Positions 43,900 to 53,446 of a DNA stretch of 64,000 nucleotides are shown here, in pieces. This DNA is from Thermomicrobiales bacterium. Lineage in GTDB: Bacteria > Chloroflexota > Chloroflexia > Thermomicrobiales > CFX8. The stretch's first letter is position 1, and the number at the start of each line of letters is the position of its first letter. The notes under the pieces were generated by a model. The model was not told where the DNA came from and ran no database searches. It saw only the letters and a program-made list of their open reading frames with translations. Where the stretch lies: contig JBAOIG010000002.1 of assembly GCA_037045155.1 (NCBI GenBank), positions 124,001 through 188,000 of the forward strand, written 5' to 3'. Position numbers and translations under genes: made by a program.

Positions 43900-45801
43900 A
43901 TGTCGCAAGCGAAAGACGCGACGCGATTCACCCAGTCTGCCAATGACACGCTGCGCGATGAGCTGAATTGGGAGGATGTCCGGGACTTCGAATCGGCCAG
44001 TCGGGGCTTCATCGCCAGCCGTGATAACCCGGTCATCACGAATGCTGACGGCCGCCCTGTCTGGGACCTGAACGCTTTTCCGTTCCTGTCGGAAGAGACC
44101 GCTCCGCCGTCAGTCAACCCGAGCCTGTGGCGTGTGTCACGCCTCAACGCGCTCTACCATGGCCTGTTCAAGGTCACCGACGGTGTCTATCAGATCCGCG
44201 GGTTCGACCTGTCGGTCATGAGCATCATCGAGACCGATAGCGGCTACGTCGTCATCGATCCGATGATTTCGGCCGAGCCCGCGCGGGCCGGCATGGATCT
44301 TGTCTACCAGCATGTCGGACGGAAACCTGTCGTCGCGGTGATCTATACGCATTCCCACGTGGACCACTGGGGCGGTGTGAAGGGCGTTATCGACGAGGCC
44401 GACGTCAAGGCAGGCAAGATCAAGGTAATTGCCCCCGAAAACTTCGTCGAATATGCCATCAGCGAAAACGTTATCGCCGGTAACGTGATGAGCCGCCGAG
44501 CCAGCTACATGTACGGTAATCTGCTGCCGAAGGACACCAAAGGACAAGTCGGCGCCGGTCTGGGTCAGACGACGTCGGTCGGGTCAAACTCCCTCATCAT
44601 CCCGACGGACTCCATCACGCATACTGGCCAGACGATGACCATCGATGGCCTTGATATCGAATTTCAGCTCACTCCCGACACCGAGGCTCCGGCTGAGATG
44701 AACTTCCTGTTTCCCCGGTATCGCGCGCTGTGCATGGCCGAAAACTGCTCGCACACTATGCACAATCTCTACACCCTTCGCGGCGCGCAGGTGCGCGATG
44801 CCAAGGCCTGGGCCTACTACATCGACGAGGCCATCGACTACTTCTCTGGCCGCTACGACGTCGTCTTCGCAAGCCATCACTGGCCCACCTGGGGCGCGGA
44901 CGAGAGCACGGCCTATCTCAAGCTGCAGCGGGACATGTACAAGTACCTGCACGACGAGACACTCCGTCTCGCCAACCAGGGGTACACCCTGCTGGAGATC
45001 CCGGAGATCATCCACCTGCCGGCCGAGATCTACCGTGCCTGGCATAATCGGGGCTACTACGGCAGCATCAACCACAACGTCAAGGCGATCTACCAGCGCT
45101 ATCTCGGCTTCTTCGATGGCAACCCGGCGACCCTGCACCCCCTCCCGCCCGAGGCCGCCGGCCGGAAGTACGTGGAGTTCATGGGCGGCGCCGACGCGCT
45201 GCTCGCCAACGCTCGCAGGGCCTTCGACCAGGGCGAGTACCGTTGGGTGGCGCAGGTGGTCAACCACCTCGTGTTCGCCGACCCGGACAACGAGGCCGCT
45301 CGTGATCTCCAGGCCGACGCGCTGGAGCAGTTGGGATACCAGGCCGAGTCGGGGCCATGGCGCAACTTCTATCTGAGCGCGGCCAAGGAGCTGCGCGATG
45401 GCGTGATCGACATCGCAACGCCCAAGTCCACGAATCCCGACATCGTACGGGCAACGCCACTGGACATGTTCTTCGACCTGCTGGCGGTGCGGCTCATTGG
45501 CGAGAAGGCCGAGGACACGGTCATCACCCTCAATGCCCACTTCACTGACATCGACGAGCAGTACGTGCTGCGCATCGAACATGGGGTGTTGAACTACGCC
45601 AAGGGTCGCCAGGCCGACGATGCCGATGCCACCCTCACGACAACTCGCGTCGTCCTGGACGCCGTCGTGCTGGGCGAGGCGACAATGGCCGACAAGCTGG
45701 CGACGGGGCAGGCCCGCATCGACGGGGATCCAGCAAAGCTGGTCGAGTTCCTGTCGATGCTGGATACGTTCGAGTTCTGGTTCAACATCGTAACGCCGTA
45801 A
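43900..45801 (+). CDS. alkyl sulfatase, SdsA1-type MBL enzyme
   Basis: SdsA1-type enzymes hydrolyse primary or secondary alkyl sulfates such as SDS. The 633-aa product has the full three-domain layout: N-terminal region with GRPVWDLNAFPFL, the binuclear-zinc MBL domain with THSHVDHWGG, AEMNFLFP, and ENCSHTMHNLYTLRG, the helical dimerisation domain (from about 380, YYGSINHNVKAIYQRYLGFF), and the C-terminal SCP2-like domain (from about 510) that recruits the alkyl chain. No signal peptide is visible, unlike in Pseudomonas. The ribosome site is ggagg. Confidence 0.92.
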   Translation: MSQAKDATRFTQSANDTLRDELNWEDVRDFESASRGFIASRDNPVITNADGRPVWDLNAFPFLSEETAPPSVNPSLWRVSRLNALYHGLFKVTDGVYQIRGFDLSVMSIIETDSGYVVIDPMISAEPARAGMDLVYQHVGRKPVVAVIYTHSHVDHWGGVKGVIDEADVKAGKIKVIAPENFVEYAISENVIAGNVMSRRASYMYGNLLPKDTKGQVGAGLGQTTSVGSNSLIIPTDSITHTGQTMTIDGLDIEFQLTPDTEAPAEMNFLFPRYRALCMAENCSHTMHNLYTLRGAQVRDAKAWAYYIDEAIDYFSGRYDVVFASHHWPTWGADESTAYLKLQRDMYKYLHDETLRLANQGYTLLEIPEIIHLPAEIYRAWHNRGYYGSINHNVKAIYQRYLGFFDGNPATLHPLPPEAAGRKYVEFMGGADALLANARRAFDQGEYRWVAQVVNHLVFADPDNEAARDLQADALEQLGYQAESGPWRNFYLSAAKELRDGVIDIATPKSTNPDIVRATPLDMFFDLLAVRLIGEKAEDTVITLNAHFTDIDEQYVLRIEHGVLNYAKGRQADDADATLTTTRVVLDAVVLGEATMADKLATGQARIDGDPAKLVEFLSMLDTFEFWFNIVTP

Positions 45802-45817
45802 CCCGTATCCAGGTCAG

Positions 45818-45860
45818 GCGCTTTGCCTTCCAGTGTCGCCAGCTCTGGCGGGCAAAGCGC
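45818..45860 (+). terminator. hairpin after alkylsulfatase
   Basis: Outer arms gcgctttgcc / ggcaaagcgc (45818-45827, 45851-45860) enclose an inner stem cgcca / tggcg. It starts 17 bp after the stop; no U tract follows. Confidence 0.6.
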
Positions 45861-45954
45861 GTGAGCCAGTCCGAACCGACTGGCCCAGCGGGCACGGAGG
45901 CCAGGGTCAGCGTACCTTCTATTCGCATGGTAATTCACGAATTGGTGGCCACCG

Positions 45955-46479
45955 ATGGTATTGCGCCGACGACGTGACGCGCGCGACGAAGCTCGTAGCG
46001 CGAGAACCCGCTACCAGATGAGACAGAAGCTGATCAGCATCGGCGACGACTTCTGGATCGAGGACGACCGGGGACAGCGTGTCTTCAAGGTGGACGGCAA
46101 GGCGCTTCGAATCCGTCAGACCCTGATCATCGAGGACATGAACGGCAGAGCGCTGTGCAGGATCCAGGAGCGCATGCTGCGAGTCAGGGACACGATGGAG
46201 ATCGAAGGGCCAGACGGGCAGCGAGTGGCAATGGTCAAGAAGGCACTCATCTCGCCCATCCGCAACCGTTGGGCTGTCAAGATCGGCGATGGACCTGACC
46301 TCGCGATCCGGGGCAATATCGTGAACCACGAATACACCATCGGCGATGGATCCAATCTCGTCGCCGAGGTCTCCAGGAAATGGTTCCGTGTGCGGGATAG
46401 CTACGGCGTTCAGATCGAGCCAGACCAGGATGACGTGCTGATTCTGGCGATAACCGTTGCCATCGACATGATGCGCTAG
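45955..46479 (+). CDS. LURP-one-related (tubby-like fold) protein
   Basis: The 174-aa product carries the LURP-one/DUF567 repeat pattern: YQMRQKLISIGDDFWIEDDRGQ, VFKVDGKALRIRQTLIIED, and later DLAIRGNIVNHEYTIGDG and VAEVSRKWFRVRDSYGV. In bacteria these proteins are of unknown function; the fold resembles Tubby and phospholipid scramblase. It precedes the SulP transporter by 33 bp on the same strand, so they may be co-expressed. Confidence 0.85.
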   Translation: MVLRRRRDARDEARSARTRYQMRQKLISIGDDFWIEDDRGQRVFKVDGKALRIRQTLIIEDMNGRALCRIQERMLRVRDTMEIEGPDGQRVAMVKKALISPIRNRWAVKIGDGPDLAIRGNIVNHEYTIGDGSNLVAEVSRKWFRVRDSYGVQIEPDQDDVLILAITVAIDMMR

Positions 46480-46512
46480 CGCCGTACGCTGCTCGCGCCG
46501 ACGGGACAGTTC

Positions 46513-48204
46513 ATGGCAAAGCGACCACGCGGCAAGGGCCAGTGGCAGTCGGATCTGGTGGCCGGCTTTACCTTCGCGGCCGTCAACATCCCCCAGGGCA
46601 TGGCCAACGGCGCTCTGGCGACGGTCAATCCGGTGTTGGGCCTCTACAGCCTGATGATCGCGACACCTATCGCCGCCCTGTTCTCCGGCGCAGTCTTCTT
46701 GAACGTCTCGACCACCAGCGCCCTCTCGGCGGCAACGGCGAGCGCGCTGGTGTCTGTTCCCGGCGAGCAGCGAACGGCGGCGCTCGTCACACTCGTGCTG
46801 GCGATGGGGCTGTTTCAGCTGGTGCTGGGCGTCCGGAAGCTGGGCTGGCTGATCCGCTACGTGCCCAACTCGGTGATGATCGGATTCACGAATGGCGTGG
46901 CCATCCTGATCATCCTGGGGCAACTGGGCGACCTGACCGGTTTTCGAAGCGGCCAGAACAATGCCGTGTTCCGGGCGCTAGACCTGGTGATTCACTTCCA
47001 GCATGTCCAGCTGAGCATCTTCGCAGTTGGCGCGCTCACGCTGGTCGCCATCCTGATGCTCCAACGCAGCCTGCTCAGGAATTATGCGTTGCTCCTCGCG
47101 CTGCTCCTCGCCAGCGCCGTCGTCTTTCTGCTCGACACAGACCAGATTCTCATTGTCCGCGATATCGCCGAGATTCCCCGCGCCCTCCCCAGCCTCAGGC
47201 TACCCGTGCCCCTGCTGAACATCAACCTGATCGTCTCGGGAATGGCGCTGGCCATCGTCGGGCTCGTGCAGGGCGCGGGGGTGAGCCAGACCTACCGGAA
47301 CCCGGACGGCAAATACGCGGACACGTCTCGCGACTTTCTGGGGCAAGGAGTCGCGAACATGGCAACCAGCCTGGTGCAGGGCATTCCCACCGGCGGGTCC
47401 ATGTCTGGCTCCGCGTTGATGGTCCAGGCCGGCCAGCGGACCCGCCGGGCGAATGTCGTTGCCGGTGTCTTCGTCGCCGGGCTCGTGCTGCTGTTTGGCA
47501 ACCTCATCGGGCTGATTCCACAAGCAGCGCTGGCTGCCCTGTTGATCGTGGTTGGCTTCCAGCTGCTGACGATTCCCCAGATGCTCACGGTGGCTCGCAC
47601 CGGACAGATCCCGATGGTCGCGATGCTGATCACATTTGCAGCGACCCTCTTCGTCCCCCTCCAGTACGCCGTCTTCACCGGGGTAGCCGTCTCGATCCTG
47701 CTGGCTGTGTTTCAAATGGCCAACAAGGTCAATCTCGTCGAGATCGTTCTCATGCCTGACGGGTTCCTTGAAGAAGCGCCCGCCCCCGCGCAACTGCCCA
47801 GCAACAAGACGACAGTCCTGTATATCTACGGCAGCACCTACTTCGCCGCGGCCTCGACGCTGGAGACCCTCCTGCCGAGCGCGGAGGACGCCCGCCATGC
47901 GGTCGTCATTCTCAGCCTGCGGGGCAGCGGAGAGGTGGGCAGCACCTTCCTCACCGTCGTTCGGCGCTATGCGGAGGCACTACGCGCCAGTGAATGCGAG
48001 CTGATGCTCGCGGGCGTGGACGAGCACCTTTACGACCAGATGGAACGGACGCACCTGCTGAGCTGGCTGGGCCCCGACAAGGTATTTCGAGTCCAGCCCC
48101 GCCTGGGCGCGGCGGTCGAACAGGCGATGGAAGCCGCCAACGTCTGGATGGCTACGCAGTCAGCTGCCCCAGACACGGAGGGACGCGCCCCGACCGGTCA
48201 GTAG
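46513..48204 (+). CDS. SulP-family anion transporter with C-terminal STAS-like domain
   Basis: The 563-aa product has the SulP membrane domain (about 12-400; INIPQGMANGALATVNPVLGLY near the start, then more than ten hydrophobic helices; GIPTGGSMSGSALMVQAGQRT) and a C-terminal soluble domain (about 440-545; VVILSLRGSGEVGSTFLTVV) in the place of STAS. Substrates in the family are sulfate, bicarbonate or dicarboxylates. Being downstream of an alkylsulfatase, sulfate is an attractive but unproven guess. Confidence 0.88.
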   Translation: MAKRPRGKGQWQSDLVAGFTFAAVNIPQGMANGALATVNPVLGLYSLMIATPIAALFSGAVFLNVSTTSALSAATASALVSVPGEQRTAALVTLVLAMGLFQLVLGVRKLGWLIRYVPNSVMIGFTNGVAILIILGQLGDLTGFRSGQNNAVFRALDLVIHFQHVQLSIFAVGALTLVAILMLQRSLLRNYALLLALLLASAVVFLLDTDQILIVRDIAEIPRALPSLRLPVPLLNINLIVSGMALAIVGLVQGAGVSQTYRNPDGKYADTSRDFLGQGVANMATSLVQGIPTGGSMSGSALMVQAGQRTRRANVVAGVFVAGLVLLFGNLIGLIPQAALAALLIVVGFQLLTIPQMLTVARTGQIPMVAMLITFAATLFVPLQYAVFTGVAVSILLAVFQMANKVNLVEIVLMPDGFLEEAPAPAQLPSNKTTVLYIYGSTYFAAASTLETLLPSAEDARHAVVILSLRGSGEVGSTFLTVVRRYAEALRASECELMLAGVDEHLYDQMERTHLLSWLGPDKVFRVQPRLGAAVEQAMEAANVWMATQSAAPDTEGRAPTGQ

Positions 48205-48215
48205 CGCGGATCAAA

Positions 48216-48284
48216 GGCCGCTTCCACCTCAGCCGCCGGACTCCCTGACAACCAGGGATCGGCTGACTGGAGGCGGAAGCGGCC
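48216..48284. terminator. bidirectional terminator between SulP and baeRF genes
   Basis: Arms ggccgcttcc (48216-48225) and ggaagcggcc (48275-48284) with further inner pairing (agcc with ggct) lie between the convergent stops. Confidence 0.7.
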
Positions 48285-48301
48285 GTATGGCGATCAGTCG
48301 C

Positions 48302-49387
48302 CTAGTAGCGCAGGATCATCGCGATTCGACTGTGCTGTTCCAGCTCGCCATCCTCAACGAAGACGACGCTGCCGCCCTTGCGCAGCACGGCGGTGATCGT
48401 CTCATCCACCGCGTCGTCGAGCACGTCCGACGCGCTCGGATCGTCGACGTCGAGATCGAGCAGGCCCATCTCGTTGATCCGCGCCGCCTGATGGTAGCTA
48501 TCCTCGACGATGAGAGTGTCGCCGCGCCCGATCTGCGCCGCGCGCCACACCTCGCCGAGCGTCGACGACGAGCGTTGCGCGCCGACAGCCGTCCCCAGCC
48601 GGTCGAGAACCTCAAGCCGCCGGGCCATGAACTGCTCCTGGGCAACCGGCCAGACGAGCTGCGCTACCTCGTGCGGCGTCGCGTGGTCGTAGTTGCCCAG
48701 GACCGTCGCGATGATGTCGTTGGTGACTGCCGAGACCTCGCCGAAGAACGACAACCAGCGATCGACACCGACCACGATCAGCGGCAGCGGGTCGGCGTCG
48801 AGGAACGGCTTGAACGCCTCGTCGATCGCCCGGAAGAACTGGCGATGCCGCTCGTCCCGGTGCGCGGACCGCCGGATGCCAAAGCCGCCCGGGAGTGATT
48901 CCTCGCCGCCCGGCCCTGTATGGACCATCGGGAAGCCGCCGACGGTCACCTCCTCCAGGCTATCGCGGCTCGCGGCGAACAACCGTGTCGGCTTCTCACT
49001 CAGCACGAGCACCCAGTAGCGCCGGAACCGATTCATCGCGCGGACGAGATCACGGATCAAGAAGGTGTCGTCGATGATGACTCGTTCGGGGAGCGTGTGC
49101 GACACGGTGTGCCACTCCGCCACGTCGGCCGAGACGAACAGCGCGGTTCCGTCGAGCAGGTACGGATAGTTGATATCCGCGGCCAGAGCGTCCAGACGGG
49201 TAAGCAGCGGCTCGGCCTCGCGGCGCGTCATTTCGCCGAGCAATCGGTTTGTCGCCTCGGTCACCAGGTTCTTCACCCGGATCGGATCCTGCTGGTTCTC
49301 CGGGGATGTGCGATGTGTCGGCAGCGTGATGGTGATCGACGGGTACGATGTCGCTGCCTTGAGCCTCTGGAGTTCATAGTTATTCAT
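48302..49387 (-). CDS. bacterial archaeo-eukaryotic release-factor-like protein (baeRF family)
   Basis: The 361-aa protein resembles the baeRF3-type family, distant relatives of eRF1/Pelota: PSITITLPTHRTSPENQQDPIRVKNL at the start, ALFVSADVAEW, FRRYWVLVLSEKPTRLF, and a C-terminal eL30-like domain with VEDGELEQHSRIAMILRY. Known members are predicted to act in ribosome rescue or hibernation. ATG 49387 has gggagg upstream. The longer frame lacks support. Confidence 0.82.
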   Translation of the reverse strand: MNNYELQRLKAATSYPSITITLPTHRTSPENQQDPIRVKNLVTEATNRLLGEMTRREAEPLLTRLDALAADINYPYLLDGTALFVSADVAEWHTVSHTLPERVIIDDTFLIRDLVRAMNRFRRYWVLVLSEKPTRLFAASRDSLEEVTVGGFPMVHTGPGGEESLPGGFGIRRSAHRDERHRQFFRAIDEAFKPFLDADPLPLIVVGVDRWLSFFGEVSAVTNDIIATVLGNYDHATPHEVAQLVWPVAQEQFMARRLEVLDRLGTAVGAQRSSSTLGEVWRAAQIGRGDTLIVEDSYHQAARINEMGLLDLDVDDPSASDVLDDAVDETITAVLRKGGSVVFVEDGELEQHSRIAMILRY

Positions 49388-49524
49388 GATCTGCCTCCCT
49401 GAAACGCAATGCTCGCGACCTGGCGCGAGCAGAGTGGGCCCCATGGGAGGGACACACGTCACGTCAAGTGTAGCCTCAGGCTGACGACCCGGCGAGGGAT
49501 TCAGCATTGCAATGTCGTATCAGC

Positions 49525-50751
49525 TCAGACCACCCCCGCCGCGCGCAACCCCGCGATCCGCGCATCGTCGTAGCCCAGCTCGCGCAGGATCGCGTCGGTG
49601 TGCTGGCCGAGGTCGGGGACATCGCCCAAGGTGTACTCGACATTGCCGGCCACAACCGGCGGCAGCAACGCGCGCAGCGGGCCGACCGGGCTGCCGATCT
49701 CGCGCCAGCGGTCGCGCGCGGCCAGCTGCGGGTGGTCGGCAACGGCGGCGACGTCGTTCGCCCGTGCGTTGGCGATGCCGGCCGCGTCGAGCCGGGCGAC
49801 AACCTCGGCGGCGGTGAGCCCCGCGAACGCCGCGACGATCAGCCCGTCGAGCGCGGCGCGGTTGGCGACACGCTCGGAGTTCGTCGCAAAACGCGGGTCG
49901 GCAGGATCGAGCGCGCCGCCCAGCGCCCCGGCGCAGAACCGCGCCCACTCGCGCTCATTCTGCACGCCGAAGAGGACCAGCGCGCCGTCGCCGGCCGGGT
50001 ACGGGCCGTAAGGCGCGATCGCCGGATGGCTGGCCCCGGCGCGGGCCATCGGCCGGCCACCGTACATCGTGTAGTAGAGCGGGTAGCCCATCCACTCGAC
50101 CAGCGCGTCCAGCAGCCCGACATCGAGCACCGCGCCCCGCCCCGTCCGCTCGCGGGTGTAGAGCGCCGTCAGGATGCCGGAATACGCGTACATGCCGCCG
50201 GCGATGTCGGCAACCGAGATGCCGACCTTCGACGGCGTCTCCGGCGTGCCGGTGATCGACAGGATGCCGGCCTCGGCCTGGATCAGCAGGTCGTACGCCT
50301 TGCGGTCGCGATACGGCCCGTCGTCTCCGTAGCCCGAGATGCCGCAGTAGATCATCCGCGGAAAGCGCTCCAGCAGCGCCCCGCCGCCCCAGCCGAGCCG
50401 CTCCATCGCGCCGGGCGCCAGGTTCTGGACGACGACATCGGCCCGCTCCAGCAGCGCCTCGACCACCGCCCGCCCCTCGGGGTGCTTGAGGTCAAGCGTC
50501 AGCGACTCCTTGCCGCGGTTGGCCCAGACGAAGTAGCTGGCGATGCCGTGCACCGTCCGGTCGTACCCGCGCGCAAAGTCGCCCACCCCCGGCCGCTCGA
50601 TCTTGATCACCCGCGCGCCGAGGTCAGCCAGCTGCCGCGTCGCATACGGCCCCGCCACCGCCTGCTCGAACGCGAGGATGGTGATGCCGCGAAGGGGCGC
50701 ATCCCGCTCCTCCCCGCGTCCCTCGTCCCCCGTCCCTCGTCCCCCATCCAT
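49525..50751 (-). CDS. class III (CaiB/BaiF, Frc-type) CoA-transferase
   Basis: The 408-aa protein moves CoA between carboxylic acids. It has the family start LRGITILAFEQAVAGPYATRQLADLGARVIK, NRGKESLTLDLKHPEGR, the catalytic Asp segment VADIAGGMYAYSGIL, and GAVLDVGLLDALVEW. The first 17 codons are a Gly/Arg/Glu-rich low-complexity stretch from a repeated ggacgaggga motif, so the true start may be later. Its ATG shares one base with the stop of the acyl-CoA dehydrogenase (TGATG), showing coupling. Confidence 0.9.
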   Translation of the reverse strand: MDGGRGTGDEGRGEERDAPLRGITILAFEQAVAGPYATRQLADLGARVIKIERPGVGDFARGYDRTVHGIASYFVWANRGKESLTLDLKHPEGRAVVEALLERADVVVQNLAPGAMERLGWGGGALLERFPRMIYCGISGYGDDGPYRDRKAYDLLIQAEAGILSITGTPETPSKVGISVADIAGGMYAYSGILTALYTRERTGRGAVLDVGLLDALVEWMGYPLYYTMYGGRPMARAGASHPAIAPYGPYPAGDGALVLFGVQNEREWARFCAGALGGALDPADPRFATNSERVANRAALDGLIVAAFAGLTAAEVVARLDAAGIANARANDVAAVADHPQLAARDRWREIGSPVGPLRALLPPVVAGNVEYTLGDVPDLGQHTDAILRELGYDDARIAGLRAAGVV

Positions 50752-51923
50752 CAGAAGCTCCTCGGCAGCCCCAGCACATGCTGCGCAACATACGACAGGA
50801 TGAGGTTCGTCGAGATTGGGGCGACCTGGTAGAGGCGCGTCTCGCGGAACTTGCGCTCGATGTCGAACTCGGCGGCGAAGCCGTAGCCGCCGTGGGTCTG
50901 GACGGCGGCGTTGGCCGCCTCCCAGGAGGCGTCGGCGGCCAGCAGCTTGGCCATGTTCGCCTCGGCGCCGCAGGGCTGGCCGGCGTCGAACAGGGCCGCG
51001 GCGCGCTGGCGCATCAGGTCGGCGGCGCGGATGTTGACATACGCGCGGGCGATCGGGAAGGCGACGCCCTGGTTCTGGCCGATCGGCCGGTCGAAGACGA
51101 TGCGCTCCTTCGCGTAGCCGGTGGCGCGCTCGATGAACCAGTCGCCGTCGCCGATGCACTCGGCGGCGATCAGGATGCGCTCGACGTTCATCCCGTCGAG
51201 GATGTAGCGGAACCCCTTGCCCTCCTCGCCGACGAGGTTCTCGGCCGGCACCTCCAGCCCGTCGAAGAAGACCTGGTTCGTCTCGTGGTTCATCATCGTG
51301 TCGATCGGTCGCGCCTCGAATTTGTCGGCCGGCGCGTCGCGCAAGTCCACCAGAAAGGTCGAGAGCCCCTCCGACTTGCGCGCCACCTGGTCGCGCGGCG
51401 TCGTGCGGGCCAGCAGGAGCATCAGATCGGAGTGCTGGACGCGGGAGATGAAGATCTTCTGGCCGGTGACGACGTAGTGATCGCCGCGACGGACGGCCGT
51501 CGTCCGCAGGCTGGTCGTGTCGGTGCCGCTATCCGGCTCGGTGACGCCGAACGCCTGCAGGCGCAGCTCTCCGCTGGCGATCTGCGGCAGGTACTCGCGC
51601 TTCTGCTCCTCGGAGCCGTGCCGCAGCAGCGTGCCCATCGTGTACATCTGAGCGTGGCAGGCGCCCGCGTTGCCACCGGAGCGGTTGACCTCTTCGAGGA
51701 TGATCGCCCCCTCGGTCACGCCGAGGCCGAGGCCGCCGTACTCCTCGGGAATGAGCGCCGAGAGGTAGCCGGCCTGCGTCATCGCCCGGACGAACTCCTC
51801 GGGGTAGCCGCGCTCGCGATCCAGCTTGCGCCAGTAGTCGTCGGGAAACCGGCGGCACAGCTCGCCCACCATCGCCCGCAGGTCCGCGTGCAGCTCGGCC
51901 TGGTCCTTCTCCGCGTCGCCCAT
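50751..51923 (-). CDS. acyl-CoA dehydrogenase
   Basis: This FAD enzyme oxidises acyl-CoA to 2-enoyl-CoA. The 390-aa product shows LIPEEYGGLGLGVTEGAIILEE, the FAD/substrate segment LQAFGVTEPDSGTDTTSL, and the C-terminal VQTHGGYGFAAEFDIERKFRETRL. ATG 51923 with ggaggga 7 nt upstream is chosen over a start 45 nt earlier. It is followed by the CoA-transferase, so the pair probably activates and oxidises one organic acid. Confidence 0.93.
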   Translation of the reverse strand: MGDAEKDQAELHADLRAMVGELCRRFPDDYWRKLDRERGYPEEFVRAMTQAGYLSALIPEEYGGLGLGVTEGAIILEEVNRSGGNAGACHAQMYTMGTLLRHGSEEQKREYLPQIASGELRLQAFGVTEPDSGTDTTSLRTTAVRRGDHYVVTGQKIFISRVQHSDLMLLLARTTPRDQVARKSEGLSTFLVDLRDAPADKFEARPIDTMMNHETNQVFFDGLEVPAENLVGEEGKGFRYILDGMNVERILIAAECIGDGDWFIERATGYAKERIVFDRPIGQNQGVAFPIARAYVNIRAADLMRQRAAALFDAGQPCGAEANMAKLLAADASWEAANAAVQTHGGYGFAAEFDIERKFRETRLYQVAPISTNLILSYVAQHVLGLPRSF

Positions 51924-52147
51924 GTCGCCATCCCTCCCTCTGCGCCCCTGCCTCGTCCGGATGATCACAGAAAGACGCCACGGTCACAACCCACGCCGTT
52001 GCGCGACCGGCGGCCAGCAGATACCATCTGCCACGTATCGACCAGACAACGACAACGGAGAGACGGCGTAGCGGCCCCGATGCACTGACACGTCCAGACC
52101 AGCCATTGACCGATGATGGACGACCGCCCACAGCCGGGGGTTCTGGC

Positions 52148-53446
52148 ATGGGCGACACAACAGGAGCATCCACCGTGCGCCACTCCAATCCCTCCGGACT
52201 TGCCCGTGAGATCGGGCCACTTGTTATCGCTGCATTCGTCGCCCAGCTCAGCGTCGGCACGATGTCGCCATTCCTCGCCGCAGTCGCGACAAGCCTCGAC
52301 ACGAGCCTGGCGATGCTGGGGCTGGTGTCGATGGGCGCGCTGGCCGCGACCGCGGTTGGCGGACTGATCGTCGGGCCGCTCGGCGATCATCTCGGACACC
52401 GGACGATGCTCCTCTGGGGGTTGGCGCTGATCGGCGTGGCTGCGGCCGGCACGGCATTCGCGCCGGGCGTCATCGTCCTCGCGATTGCCCGCGCCACCGG
52501 CGGCGTCGGGTTCGCCGGGGCCAGCGGCATGCCGAACGCCATCGCCGCCAGCCATTCCGATGGCGCGCAGCGCCGCCGAGCGCTGGCGATCCTGGCGACG
52601 GCGGGAACGGTCGCCGGCCTGGTCGGCGCTCCGCTGATGACGACCATCGGCGCGGCATCGAGCTGGCGGGTCGCTTTCCTCGTCGTCGCGGCGGTCGTCG
52701 GCATTGCCTGCGTCGCCACATATCTGACAGTCCCGCGGCCCGACTCTCCGCCCGCCGGCAGAATTACCCGCCGGGACATCGCGGAACGCTACGCGCCGAT
52801 CCTCGCCGACCGGCGCATCCGCCTGCTCTACGGCGCGACCGCAACCCAGATGTTCTGCCTGATCGGCGCGTTGACGTTCACCGGGGCGTTCCTCGCGGGC
52901 GACCGAGGCTTCTCCCTTCGGGCGATCGGCTGGGCATATATGGCGCAAGCCGCCGGGGGCATCCTGGGCGGGCTGCTGGCGGGAGGCCGTCTCGGCGGGC
53001 TGGGGTTGACCAGGGCGTATGTGGTCGCGATGCTGGCGATGGGCTGCTTCTTCCTGCTGTTCTTCGCCGCGCCGCTGGGCGTCTGGAGCGTCCTGCCGTT
53101 GGCTCTCACCGGCCTCGCCCAGGTGGCCGGCTGGATCGTGCTCTCGACGATGCTGGCCGAGCGAACGAGCGCCGGCCAGGGCACGACGATGACGCTGAAC
53201 GGCTCATTCCTCGGCGTCGGCGGGGCGCTCGGCGCTGCGGCCGGCGGTGTGCTGATCGATACCGCCGGCTACACGACGTTCGGCGCGCTGATGTTGCTCG
53301 CAGCGATGGCATCTGCTCTGCTGGGTTGGAGAGGATATCGGCTCGACGCAACGCCAGCCGTCTACAATGTCGACGCGGTCACGGTAGCGGGAGAGAAGAG
53401 GGGGATAGATGACGGTCGCGACAACGCTCCGCCCAACGATGGATGA
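52148..53446 (+). CDS. MFS transporter
   Basis: The 432-aa product has 12 hydrophobic segments and the motif A-like loop GPLGDHLGHRTML between helices 2 and 3, with a central cytoplasmic loop (PRPDSPPAGRITRRDIAERY). It resembles the AraJ/DHA1-type drug or metabolite exporters. Its end overlaps the next gene by 38 bp, indicating coupled expression with a threonine-dehydratase-like enzyme; export of an amino acid or its product is possible. ATG 52148 is preferred to the upstream start. Confidence 0.85.
   Translation: MGDTTGASTVRHSNPSGLAREIGPLVIAAFVAQLSVGTMSPFLAAVATSLDTSLAMLGLVSMGALAATAVGGLIVGPLGDHLGHRTMLLWGLALIGVAAAGTAFAPGVIVLAIARATGGVGFAGASGMPNAIAASHSDGAQRRRALAILATAGTVAGLVGAPLMTTIGAASSWRVAFLVVAAVVGIACVATYLTVPRPDSPPAGRITRRDIAERYAPILADRRIRLLYGATATQMFCLIGALTFTGAFLAGDRGFSLRAIGWAYMAQAAGGILGGLLAGGRLGGLGLTRAYVVAMLAMGCFFLLFFAAPLGVWSVLPLALTGLAQVAGWIVLSTMLAERTSAGQGTTMTLNGSFLGVGGALGAAAGGVLIDTAGYTTFGALMLLAAMASALLGWRGYRLDATPAVYNVDAVTVAGEKRGIDDGRDNAPPNDG

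Noticed and set aside
49525..51159. 544-codon frame covering CoA-transferase and beyond
   Set aside because: The extra N-terminal part is a shadow of the acyl-CoA dehydrogenase; the real start is at 50751 or slightly later.
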